From contig NZ_FOQM01000009.1 in the NCBI RefSeq assembly GCF_900113735.1, positions 115,618 through 179,617 of the forward strand: a DNA stretch of 64,000 bases. Reading direction: 5' to 3'. Under the pieces are notes generated by a model. The model had not been told where the DNA came from, did no database searches, and saw only the letters and a program-made list of their open reading frames with translations. This document shows, piece by piece, positions 55,445-63,622 of this stretch. A program made the translations under genes and the position numbers. The stretch comes from Bradyrhizobium sp. Gha (lineage in GTDB: Bacteria > Pseudomonadota > Alphaproteobacteria > Rhizobiales > Xanthobacteraceae). Position 1 is the first letter of the stretch, and each line of letters opens with the position of its first letter.

Positions 55445-55741
55445 TCCGCATAACAATGTGCCACCAGACGTTGCGGACGTGACTACATTCCGACGTGACC
55501 GACATCGCCTCGCTTACTGATCGTGTTGATGAAAGATTCGCCGAGCGCCCGGCATGAACGAAACCATGTTGCGATCGTCAGCTTCGATAAATGAGATATG
55601 AGGGGCGCTACCAACTTTGGTCGACGAGGCTGCAAATGTGGGACCTGCTTCACACGTTCGCTGTCCACGTGCCGGAGGACTCGTCTGATAAATGGCTTAA
55701 TCGAAATGAAAATTGTCTGCTAGACAAGTGGGTTCAAGCTG
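55445..55741. other. Intergenic region after fcl
   Basis: About 300 bases without a supported gene or clear terminator. AT-richer than gmd-fcl, and marks a switch to the lower-GC acyltransferase gene. Confidence 0.4.
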
Positions 55742-57628
55742 ATGGGGATACAGTATCGAGCTGACGTTGATGGCCTCCGGGCAATTGCGGTTGGTCTTGT
55801 GATCGCGAACCATGCTTTCGAACGCTTCTGCCCTGGCGGCTACGTCGGTGTAGACGTCTTCTTTGTAATATCCGGATTCTTGATCACAGGAATCCTGGTG
55901 CATGAGACGTCGAGCGGTACCTTCAGTTTGAATGGTTTTTACGCTCGGCGAGTTCGTCGCATTTTTCCGGCTCTTGTGCTCGTGCTCGCGACGGTATCGA
56001 TCCTAGGCTGGCTGCACATGATGCCGAATGAGCTTCTCTCGCTTGGCCGGAACGTGTTCGCGAGCGCTCTTTTCTCTGCCAACCTAATGTTGCTGTCGGA
56101 AGTCGACTATTTTGATCTTGCAGCAAGAAGCAAGCCGCTACTTCATCTCTGGTCGCTCGGTGTTGAGGAGCAATTCTATCTTATCTGGCCGTTGCTGCTT
56201 AGCGCCGTGGCCGCCACTAGATTGTCATCGAAGAATACTATCTGCATCGTCTCAGCAATCTCCCTTGTCTCAAGCATCTATCTCACACGGACGCACTCTG
56301 CGGCCGCGTTTTACCTGCCATTGACGCGCGCCTGGGAGTTGGGCGCCGGTGCGTGTCTCGTGCTATTTCGCGACGAAATCCTGCATCTCATGCGTTCGCG
56401 CCTTTACAGCGAATTGGCAGGTAATTTGGGGATCGCGGCGATAGCAGCCGCCGCTGGCCTGTTCAATGCAAAGACACCATTTCCAGGGGCTGCAGCAATT
56501 GTACCCGTGTTGGGGGCGGCAATGTTTATTTCGGCGCCTGGGTCATTCTCGAATACAATGCTTTCAGCCCGCCTGCCAGTTTTCATCGGACTAATCTCGT
56601 ATCCGTTGTACTTGTGGCATTGGCCTATTCTTGTCTTTTCCGAGCTCCTCGCAATGCGGCCGTTAAGCATTGGGGAGCGCCTAATCTGCGTGCTTGCCAG
56701 CCTGTCGGCCGCGCTGCTTACCTTTCTTTTTGTCGAGAGACCGATCCGCCGCAGATCGCTGGTCGTCCCGCCGCTTGTCGGGGCAATGGGCATCATAGTG
56801 GCCCTTGGGATCACCACAATCGAGATGAACGGATTTCCGAACCGAATACCGGAAGAAATACGCCAAGCCGCGGCAGTTGTTCCAGGGCGTGACTTCATCC
56901 GGTACGGCGAGTGCCATGTATCCGCCACGGAGCATGGCCAGCTTTCTTCAAATTGTATCGAAAAGAACAGAAAGCCGTTGGTGGCTGTTTGGGGTGACAG
57001 CACGGCTGCGGCACTAGCAGCAGGAATTTATCAGCTTGATGATCGCGTTAGGCCAGGAATCGCTCAGTTTACGTTGAATTCATGCCCTCCAGTGCTTGTG
57101 GGGGCTCTTGAGTTGCCACCCTCCTGCGTCGAAGCCAACAGGGACATCGTCGGTCGCATCATAAAAGCGAGACCGGATGTTGTTCTGCTGCATGCGATTT
57201 GGAACCTATACTGGCAAGAGTCGGTCATTGGCCCAACCGTTCGTTCGCTAAAACAAGAAGGAATTCGGACAATCCTCGTCGGGCCGGTGCCTATCTGGGA
57301 GCAGCCCTTGCCCCGACTATATGCCAACTACTACGCCGCTCGAGGAACTGCTCTCCCTACAAGAACTCCTGAGGGATTTCGACAGCTGCCAGCCGAAGAC
57401 GGCCTACGGCAAACCGCTGAGAAGCTAGGCGTGCAATACTATTCGCCGTTAGCAGTCCTTTGCAGCACGAGTGGATGTCTGACCCGAACGACCCCTAACG
57501 TCGCCGACATTATTCAATCGGACATTGTCCACTTAACACCAAAGGGCGCAAAGTTCTTGGCAAAGCAAATGGTTGACGATCTTGGGCTCGCACAGCGGAT
57601 TGAGACGCCAGAATGGAGCGGGAAATGA
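55742..57628 (+). CDS. OafA-type acyltransferase with C-terminal SGNH domain
   Basis: 628 aa. Residues 1-360 are the acyltransferase 3 membrane part (YRADVDGLRAIAVGLVIANH; GVDVFFVISGFLITGILVH; WSLGVEEQFYLIWPLLLS), and about 400-628 a periplasmic SGNH domain with the nucleophile in VAVWGDSTAAAL and the Asp/His in SDIVHLTPKGAKFL. Proteins with this layout O-acetylate O-antigen or other exported glycans. It lies between gmd-fcl and the relic of the same genes, next to the ligase. Confidence 0.92.
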   Translation: MGIQYRADVDGLRAIAVGLVIANHAFERFCPGGYVGVDVFFVISGFLITGILVHETSSGTFSLNGFYARRVRRIFPALVLVLATVSILGWLHMMPNELLSLGRNVFASALFSANLMLLSEVDYFDLAARSKPLLHLWSLGVEEQFYLIWPLLLSAVAATRLSSKNTICIVSAISLVSSIYLTRTHSAAAFYLPLTRAWELGAGACLVLFRDEILHLMRSRLYSELAGNLGIAAIAAAAGLFNAKTPFPGAAAIVPVLGAAMFISAPGSFSNTMLSARLPVFIGLISYPLYLWHWPILVFSELLAMRPLSIGERLICVLASLSAALLTFLFVERPIRRRSLVVPPLVGAMGIIVALGITTIEMNGFPNRIPEEIRQAAAVVPGRDFIRYGECHVSATEHGQLSSNCIEKNRKPLVAVWGDSTAAALAAGIYQLDDRVRPGIAQFTLNSCPPVLVGALELPPSCVEANRDIVGRIIKARPDVVLLHAIWNLYWQESVIGPTVRSLKQEGIRTILVGPVPIWEQPLPRLYANYYAARGTALPTRTPEGFRQLPAEDGLRQTAEKLGVQYYSPLAVLCSTSGCLTRTTPNVADIIQSDIVHLTPKGAKFLAKQMVDDLGLAQRIETPEWSGK

Positions 57629-57639
57629 GAAGCTTGCGC

Positions 57640-57812
57640 GGCCATCTGCCGAATACGCCCCTGCGGCCCAATGCTCGATCTCTCATCGACGATGCCAGCA
57701 ACGCGTGCGAGAAGCTCGCCTGGAGGCCAGAGCGCGCCTTCGCCCAGCTCGTCGCCCAATGGTGGCTCGATTTCGCCGAGGCGAAACGGGAGGCGGCCGT
57801 GGCGAGCGCAGA
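57640..57812 (+). pseudogene. Relic of the gmd C-terminus
   Basis: LIDDASNACEKLAWRPERAF followed by AQLVAQWWLDFAEAKREA matches [20 protein letters not shown] and the final helix of intact gmd. Only about 45 codons remain, preceded by unrelated bases. It is followed directly by an fcl start, preserving the gmd-fcl order of the intact pair. Confidence 0.85.
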
Positions 57813-58010
57813 TTTTGATCCGAGAGGCAAGAGCATCTACGTCGCCGGCCCTCGCGGCATGGTCGGCAGCGCAACTGTGGCCGGCTGGCGAGCGAGAATT
57901 TGATCTGGTTACGGTCGATCGTCGCGAAGTCGATCTCTGCAACAGGCCGCCGTGTTCGACTGCGTCCGGAAGGCAGGCCCCGATTTCCAGAATTTACTTT
58001 TCCAAATATT
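57813..58010 (+). pseudogene. Relic of the fcl N-terminus (second)
   Basis: DFDPRGKSIYVAGPRGMVGS matches [18 protein letters not shown] of intact fcl, then a frameshift near 57893 leads to [15 protein letters not shown], matching [20 protein letters not shown]. The rest of fcl is gone. With the gmd tail it shows that a whole second gmd-fcl pair once existed here. Confidence 0.88.
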
Positions 58011-58243
58011 GTTGATTTCTGCCGGGTGGTTGCCTCGAGCTAAAGGCGGTACGGGCGACTTCTGTAAACCGCGCCTTCTAGTTCCGTTGCACCTGCAGGC
58101 AATAAGTTTGCGTGCGATGCTTGTTCGTCACCATGGCTTCTAACGCGTGACAAGCGAGCGGCACTGCGACTCGTAATTTCCCCGAGCCTGAGAGTCGCGC
58201 TGATTGTTCATCTCGTCGAAATGACGGCCCTGCAGCCGCGCGA

Positions 58244-59530
58244 TCAAGAACCCGCTTTCCCCACGTTCGTCTCGGCCCGTTGTGCCCGGATAACTATGCC
58301 GCCGGCAACGCCGACGCCGATGACGTACATCCAGCCCTCGTGGAAGTCGAACAAATGGGAGTTGAACAGCGAGGTGAAGATGTTCTGAACAACGGTCAGC
58401 AGCCCGATCCAATAAGCTAGCCCGTCGCCGCGAAACAGCAGGAGATGCAGGATCCAGATCGCGTAGAGAACGATGATGCCGATGGTTCCCCACTGTATCG
58501 CGACATGCAGCGTCTGGTTATGCGGATTCGGAAAGACCCTGACGCCCGGAACCCATGACGGTTCCTGCGCGGCTCTCCTGAACAGTCCCTGTGATGAGCC
58601 GGTACCATGCCCCACCAACGGAGCTTGCTCGAAAAACTGAACGGCATGCCGCCAATATTCAAGGCGCTCGCCGATGGACGTGGGGACGTGCTCCTGGGTG
58701 TAAAGCTGGTAATCCCTCGAAAACGTGCCGGCGGTCTTGCGCAATTGCGGTGAAGCCTGCCAGACGACGGCGGCGCAGGCAATCAGCGCGGCGGAAATGA
58801 TCGCGATGCTGCGCCATTTCAAATGCAGCAGTGCAAAGACACCGAGCATGATCGGCACCGTGACCAGCCCGGTGCGCGACACCACGACAAACGCCATGTT
58901 GACAAAAAAGCTTAGCGCGAGTCCTGTCAGCAGCCCGGCGAACACGTAGCGCTTCTCACGCAACAGCATCATCACGGGATAGGCGAGCGCAACCGCACAC
59001 AGCGTGAATTCCTGGCTCTGATCAATGTAGTTCTTGACGAAGATGCCCCGTTCGAGCGGATCATAGGGTCTCAGCGACAGGCCTGGATAAAATGCGATAA
59101 GCCACGACATCACCGACAACAGTGCGCAGGACACAAGGAAAGTGATGAAGATCCACTGACCGCGCGGCGAGCGCTCGAAATGATAGAGTAGCACGGGTAC
59201 CACGAGCAGCTTGACGGTCGGGCTGACGGCATAGAGGCGCGCGCCCCAGGCGGCGTCCGACCATAGCGTTCCCACCAGCGCAAGCAGAAACAGCGCGATC
59301 GGTGCCGCGCAGATTGGACGCTTCAGCGATTGCAGGAATGCACGGACGTCGAGGAACGGCACCATGCAAACCAGGAACGCGGCATTGAATATAGCCGTGA
59401 GCGACGTCGACCACGGCAGCGCAGCCGCCGTTAGGATCGCGAACAGGTCGACCGTCTCGCCCCAGGCTGCCGGACTGCGAAAACGCCGCCATAGCAACTC
59501 GACGATCGTTTCTTCCGCAAGCGTCGTCAC
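58244..59530 (-). CDS. waaL: O-antigen ligase-like membrane protein (WaaL/Wzy_C)
   Basis: 428 aa with about twelve membrane helices. The large periplasmic loop contains SIGERLEYWRHAVQFFEQAP, GHGTGSSQGLF and NPHNQTLHVAIQWGTIGII, the Wzy_C/WaaL signature with the conserved Arg and His. It should join undecaprenyl-linked O-antigen to lipid A-core. GTG 59530 has GGGAGG six bases upstream and is preferred to an in-frame start at 59596. A Wzy-type polymerase role is the alternative, but a separate wzy candidate exists at 41644. Confidence 0.87.
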   Translation of the reverse strand: MTTLAEETIVELLWRRFRSPAAWGETVDLFAILTAAALPWSTSLTAIFNAAFLVCMVPFLDVRAFLQSLKRPICAAPIALFLLALVGTLWSDAAWGARLYAVSPTVKLLVVPVLLYHFERSPRGQWIFITFLVSCALLSVMSWLIAFYPGLSLRPYDPLERGIFVKNYIDQSQEFTLCAVALAYPVMMLLREKRYVFAGLLTGLALSFFVNMAFVVVSRTGLVTVPIMLGVFALLHLKWRSIAIISAALIACAAVVWQASPQLRKTAGTFSRDYQLYTQEHVPTSIGERLEYWRHAVQFFEQAPLVGHGTGSSQGLFRRAAQEPSWVPGVRVFPNPHNQTLHVAIQWGTIGIIVLYAIWILHLLLFRGDGLAYWIGLLTVVQNIFTSLFNSHLFDFHEGWMYVIGVGVAGGIVIRAQRAETNVGKAGS

Positions 59531-59623
59531 TTTGCGCCTCCCTGCGCACAATGGACCATCGCGGTCGCGCTGAAATCCGGGATGTTGACCTACCACGATG
59601 GTTCCAGCGGGGCCTCGACTACG

Positions 59624-60097
59624 TCATGTCCAAACCGCCCCAGCTCGCTTTCCGGCGAACACCTCGACGATTACCAAACGCTTGCCGGGGGGTCTTTGGC
59701 TAGGGGCGCCGGTTCGCGCCGGCGGGCCTTCTTCCAAACTTCCATCATTCGGGTGGGATGGCCATCCAATGGCTGAATTCAACCAGAGATTCTCTCGCAG
59801 CCAACAAAACTCTGCTGTTCTGCGTGCCACCTGACTGAAACCGCGAATTCCGCGGCCCGCTTCTCCGTGGCCACGATCAATCGGGAAAAACGGCTTCCCG
59901 TCTTTTGGAGCTTCATTTGCGGGGCGCCACGGGGATCCCGCTCCGGGGCTGATCCCACCAAAGGTGATTTTCTCGATTGGGTCATGCACCTCTTCGCCTG
60001 GATGGCTAGACTGCAAAAGGCGCGAAACGATGCGCTGCGCACCTTTCTCATCTTCTGCAAGCACGGTAACGCTGAGCTCAACTCGAATTCGATTCAC
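59624..60097 (-). CDS. Hypothetical protein
   Basis: 157 aa from GTG 60097 with GGAG eight bases upstream. The first 70 residues look ordered (IRVELSVTVLAEDEKGAQRI; PIEKITFGGISPGAGSPW), a mixed alpha/beta start; the last 60 are Pro/Gly/Arg-rich and include a stretch that overlaps a palindromic repeat (59708-59728), so the end may be read-through. No family recognised. Confidence 0.4.
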   Translation of the reverse strand: MNRIRVELSVTVLAEDEKGAQRIVSRLLQSSHPGEEVHDPIEKITFGGISPGAGSPWRPANEAPKDGKPFFPIDRGHGEAGRGIRGFSQVARRTAEFCWLRENLWLNSAIGWPSHPNDGSLEEGPPARTGAPSQRPPGKRLVIVEVFAGKRAGAVWT

Positions 60098-60281
60098 AAT
60101 TCACGCTCCATGCGGGATGGCTCAGATTCTTGACCTTGATTCAGTCCTTGGATCTGCCGCCGGTGTAGCGTCGGTTGCGGCGTTTCGAAACCAGTCCCTT
60201 GAGCCCCATGCGGCAGGCGGTGCCGAACAGGTCCGGCCCGATCGCGCCCGGCTCGAATCGCGCGACGAACATGCGTCAAGG

Positions 60282-60623
60282 TTATTTTGCGACGGTCGAT
60301 GCCTCTACCTTGGTTTGGACAGCCTTGAGCCGCTCATAGATATCCCTGACTTCACCGGCGAGCGGGCCAGGCTGGAGCGCGATTTCGACGTTGTTCACTC
60401 GCTTATTGATCTCAGCAAGAAGCTTGTTGGTTTGTTCCCAGTCCGCCGCCGCTTCTGCGCTTCTTTTGCGCTCGATTGCCTGTAGCTCGAGCACAGCATC
60501 CCTGCTCTGATTGCCGAGCTGCATGCGCTGGATCTCCGAGAGACCAATTCCAACCACATTGAATATCAGGAGAGCGATCAGGATCATCCGGTTCGAAATA
60601 GATTTGCTTTCGATATTCGACAT
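60282..60623 (-). CDS. Small membrane-anchored coiled-coil protein
   Basis: 113 aa from ATG 60623 with GAGGAGGG about seven bases upstream. One N-terminal helix (MILIALLIFNVVGIGLSEI) anchors it; the rest is helical and charged (VLELQAIERKRSAEAAADW; LAEINKRVNNVEIAL; IYERLKAVQTKVEA), predicted coiled coil facing either side. The layout resembles the small protein at 62687-62974. Function unknown. Confidence 0.6.
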   Translation of the reverse strand: MSNIESKSISNRMILIALLIFNVVGIGLSEIQRMQLGNQSRDAVLELQAIERKRSAEAAADWEQTNKLLAEINKRVNNVEIALQPGPLAGEVRDIYERLKAVQTKVEASTVAK

Positions 60624-61066
60624 GATTTTGCCCTCCTCAAGGCTCCAGCTATGGCCTTCTACCTCAGGGCGAGACTCGGAGTCTCCCCAAAACGCTGGCG
60701 GGGCTGCTAGTCTCAAACTAGAACGCTGCCGGGCTCGAAATACCGGCCCCGGCAGCGTTTCATTCTCAAACTGAGCACTGAAAATCCCAGTTGGTTGTCA
60801 TCGTGCAGCGTCCATGCCACGGGCTTGTGACAGGCCCGGCGCTTGGTTCGCAGGCCTATCCGGAATGCACGCCACCAAGCATTAAGTTCCCAAAGGCCAC
60901 TAAGCAAAGTTCCCAACTACTTCATAAGTATAAACAATTTCGGGCCGCCTTTGACGGCGAGTGTTGTAAGCCAGCTACAGCAACGTACACGGGAGCAGCG
61001 TACGATTAATCGGCAGGTGGGCGAACACACCGATTCTTTGAACTCGTTTTCTGGGGAGACACTCGC
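60624..61066. other. Intergenic region upstream of the outer-membrane protein gene
   Basis: About 440 bases with no gene. It holds the hairpin at 60723-60760 and, in an AT-rich stretch around 60890-60960, the likely promoter of the outer-membrane gene, whose GGGGAG ribosome site is at about 61052-61057. Confidence 0.45.
60723..60760. repeat. Strong inverted repeat
   Basis: AACGCTGCCGGG pairs with CCCGGCAGCGTT over 12 bases, with a 14-base loop that can itself pair CCGG-wise. There is no T run on either side, so it may be a repeat-family palindrome or operator rather than a terminator. It lies 100 bases upstream of the small coiled-coil gene start and 306 bases upstream of the outer-membrane gene. 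Confidence 0.6.
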
Positions 61067-61828
61067 ATGAAGAAACTTTTTGCTGCTACGGCCCTAACAG
61101 TGGCGGTAGGTCTGGCGGCTCCCGCTAGTGCGGCCGATCTCGCGGCCCGGCCGTACACCAAGGCTCCTCCGCCAATGGTCGCGGCCATTTATGATTGGAG
61201 CGGCTTCTACATCGGCATCAACGGCGGCTGGGGATCGAGCCGCAATTGCTGGGACTTTGTGACGCCCGTGACCGGCACCCTGGTCACCGACGGCTGCCAT
61301 GACGCATCGGGCGGCACAATCGGTGGTCAGATCGGCTATCGCTGGCAATCCGCCAATTGGGTGTTTGGCTTCGAAGGCCAAGGCAACTGGGCGGACTTCA
61401 GCGGAAACAACATCAGCCCGACGGCTCCATTCCAGCAAAATCGGACGCGGATCGACGCTTTCGGCCTGATCACCGGCCAAATTGGTTATGCATGGAACAA
61501 CGTGTTGTTCTACGTAAAGGGCGGTGGCGCGGTCGTCGGCAACAAATATGATCTTATCGTCGCTCCGGGCTTTATCGGCGCAGGCACCACCTTCGGTTCG
61601 GCACGAGATACCCGCTGGGGCGGCACTGTCGGTGCGGGTCTCGAATTCGGTTTCGCCCCGAACTGGTCCGTCGGCGTCGAGTACGATCATATCTTCCTCG
61701 CCAATCGTAACGTCGACTTCACATTCGCCGGTGCCTTCGTACAAACCGAGCGCGTCCGGCAGGACGTCGACATGGGCCTCATTCGCTTGAACTACAAGTT
61801 CGGCGGCCCGATGATCGCCCGCTACTGA
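61067..61828 (+). CDS. Outer-membrane beta-barrel protein (Omp25/Omp31 type)
   Basis: 253 aa. The signal peptide MKKLFAATALTVAVGLAAPA ends at ASA-ADL, followed by the Pro-rich linker KAPPPMVAAIYDWSGFYIGI, the start of an eight-stranded barrel as in Brucella Omp25/31 and bradyrhizobial homologues. Alternating strands follow (GGQIGYRWQSANWVFGFEGQ; ITGQIGYAWNNVLFYVKGGG; VGAGLEFGFAPNWSVGVEYD), and the chain ends in an aromatic residue. It is outer-membrane structural protein, probably abundant. A perfect terminator follows at 61853. Confidence 0.92.
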   Translation: MKKLFAATALTVAVGLAAPASAADLAARPYTKAPPPMVAAIYDWSGFYIGINGGWGSSRNCWDFVTPVTGTLVTDGCHDASGGTIGGQIGYRWQSANWVFGFEGQGNWADFSGNNISPTAPFQQNRTRIDAFGLITGQIGYAWNNVLFYVKGGGAVVGNKYDLIVAPGFIGAGTTFGSARDTRWGGTVGAGLEFGFAPNWSVGVEYDHIFLANRNVDFTFAGAFVQTERVRQDVDMGLIRLNYKFGGPMIARY

Positions 61829-61852
61829 GTCGCTTCAGTCAAAAGAACAAGG

Positions 61853-61882
61853 GGCCGGCTCAAAGAGCCGGCCTTGCTTTTT
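61853..61882 (+). terminator. Rho-independent terminator of the outer-membrane protein gene
   Basis: GGCCGGCTC (61853-61861) and GAGCCGGCC (61865-61873) form a perfect nine-base-pair stem with an AAA loop, followed by TTGCTTTTT. It begins 25 bases after the stop codon. Confidence 0.9.
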
Positions 61883-62179
61883 GGGAGATCGCCGATCGTC
61901 CCTTCGAAGCTAGCTGACGAGCTAAACATTGCACTTGCTTCGGCTGAACCCAATAGAATTTGCAAAGCCATCGGGATAGCACTTGGCGACTTCAACATCG
62001 CCGAAATCGCAAGGCAGACGGGCTTACAGCGGCAGAGTATCTATCGTGCCTTCCAAACCCACACACAACTTCCGAACTCTACAACTATTCTCGCCGTACT
62101 CACGGCTATGGGCTTGCAACTCAAGGTAATTCCCAAACGCGAGCGGCCCAGGGCTGGCACTGTTAACGCAATGCTCTAG
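61874..62179 (+). CDS. Orphan HigA-2-like antitoxin, apparently lacking its N-terminus
   Basis: Up to 101 aa; the recognisable part is about 85. ICKAIGIALGDFNIAEIARQ, TGLQRQSIYRAF and LPNSTTILAVLTAMGLQLKV match the helix-turn-helix antitoxins of the putative addiction-module antidote family. The usual N-terminal lead is missing and the only in-frame start, TTG 61874, lies in the terminator T run, so the gene looks truncated at its 5' end. No RelE/HigB-type toxin gene is next to it. Confidence 0.6.
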   Translation: MLFGRSPIVPSKLADELNIALASAEPNRICKAIGIALGDFNIAEIARQTGLQRQSIYRAFQTHTQLPNSTTILAVLTAMGLQLKVIPKRERPRAGTVNAML

Positions 62180-62269
62180 TCGTATGCTCAAGCAACGCGG
62201 CCACAGCCCCCCGCTTCTTCAGAACGGCGGGCGAGAGTCGCACTAGCGATTCCTAGCGGGGCGCACTGA

Positions 62270-62328
62270 GCGCGAGCTACTGCGTTTAGGGGTGTGGAAA
62301 TGAGGCCGCCGGGTCACGCTGGCGGGCC
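62270..62328 (+). repeat. Dispersed palindromic repeat, copy B
   Basis: It starts GCGCGAGCTACTGCGT, identical to 22853-22868, continues GGGTGTGGAAA as at 26621, and ends GGCCGCCGGGTCACGCTGGC then GGGCC, like the stem at 24271. It joins the features of the other copies and is the most complete. Confidence 0.6.
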
Positions 62329-62390
62329 TATCCTCCGAATTTGCCTAAACTCTCGGGGATCGATTCTGCCGGCAATCGGTTAGATGGGGC

Positions 62391-62609
62391 ATGTGCATCC
62401 GGGCGATGACATGGGCAAGTTTGCTGACCCTTGTAGGTCTTCTCGTCTCAGCCTGCGCAAGTCAGCCGACGCCATCAGCAGCGCGTGCCAGCGCGCCGTG
62501 GGCGCGGGACCTCAATGAGCCGCCCCCAAGTCGAGCGCCTGCCAATGAAGCAGCAGTCGCTGGAACAAAAGCGGACCTGAATGCTGCGCGCGAGAGAGCA
62601 TCGCGTTAA
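62391..62609 (+). CDS. Small lipoprotein
   Basis: 72 aa. A hydrophobic signal (MTWASLLTLVGLLVSAC) ends in the lipobox LVSA-C, so Cys22 should be lipidated. The mature part is 50 residues of low complexity (Pro, Ala, Ser, Glu). ATG 62391 follows a GGGG ribosome-like stretch; an inner ATG at 62406 gives the same lipobox. Function unknown; such small lipoproteins are common envelope components. Confidence 0.6.
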   Translation: MCIRAMTWASLLTLVGLLVSACASQPTPSAARASAPWARDLNEPPPSRAPANEAAVAGTKADLNAARERASR

Positions 62610-62686
62610 GGCGCGGGGCTTCGGTCCCGCCGAGCACGAGTTCTCACGCCGGCGGGCCTCTCTGCGCTCGCTCATTCCCGCCGCGG

Positions 62687-62974
62687 TTAACGAATCGGCC
62701 GAGCCTCAGCCTCAGTTCTCTTTGAAAGCTTCTCGAGATATTCGCTTATCGAATGCCTCAACTCAGCGTTTGAATCTGCTTGTTCCTGCCGCATCTTCCT
62801 TGCTGTGGAAAGCATGAGGTCGGAGATCTGAGTATCAAAGCGTCGCGGATCCGGATCGTCTCGTTTTTTGAGATCAATAAGCAGGCCTCCGACTACAACC
62901 AGCGTGGCCATGTTCATCGCAAGTGATGGAATCGTCAAAAGGATGGTGAGTCGAAACCAGTGCTTGTCAGTCAA
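62687..62974 (-). CDS. Small membrane-anchored coiled-coil protein
   Basis: 95 aa from TTG 62974, chosen because GGGAGGGAG lies five bases upstream; a longer frame to 63061 lacks one. A membrane helix (FRLTILLTIPSLAMNMATLV and VVGGLLIDL) is followed by a charged helical tail (DTQISDLMLSTARKMRQEQ; LRHSISEYLEKLSKRTEAE). The organisation parallels the protein at 60282-60623. No known domain. Confidence 0.55.
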   Translation of the reverse strand: MTDKHWFRLTILLTIPSLAMNMATLVVVGGLLIDLKKRDDPDPRRFDTQISDLMLSTARKMRQEQADSNAELRHSISEYLEKLSKRTEAEARPIR

Positions 62975-63622
62975 GTTTTCTCCCTCCCAAGGGCGAATAA
63001 GCTGCTTCAGCGTTGGCGCAACCGCAAAGCGAGCGCAATAGGAACCGGGAAGAATTGGCAAGAGGCCGGGCTGGTGTTGCGCTCCGGCCTCGATTTACGG
63101 AACTACCTGGCACGGGACCTCGGTCTCGCCGATCACGAGTTCCCCGCCGCTTCGCGCTGTACCACTCGAATTGGAAAGCGCAGCGTTTTCGATGCTGGGA
63201 ATTTTCCCAAGTTGCCAAAATGACAAGCAAAAACAAAGATTAACGCGCATCTGGTGCATGGATGTGCTCCATCTCGACCGGATTGAAGCTGATCGCGCCG
63301 GATTTGGCACGCGTGGCGCGAAGGCCGTGGAATCGTCGGGCGGCCTCGCCGCGCTCCTCCCGCCAGGTCGAGCGCAGGATCCGCGAGTCCGAAGGCCGAC
63401 GTCCTCGTCGCCACGAATCTCGAATTCCTGCGCGAGGGCGCAGCGGGACTCGGTGCCGCAAGTGGGTCGAGTCGGTTTGGATCACGCCCTGCCGCCGGCG
63501 ACGTCTTGGAGGGGGGCTGACGTTTCCGTTCTCCAGTGCGACGCCGGTTTCGCCCGTTCAACGACGATCGCGAATGGGGTCGCTTTGTTGCTTCAAAGGT
63601 ATCATCGTGTATTGTCTTTCTC
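62975..63622. other. Gene-poor stretch upstream of manC
   Basis: About 650 bases. Long frames occur on both strands, as expected in GC-rich DNA, but none has a ribosome site and family-like sequence. Bases 63115-63140 (GGTCTCGCCGATCACGAGTT) resemble 62627-62645 (GGTCCCGCCGAGCACGAGTT), a short repeated segment. Confidence 0.4.
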
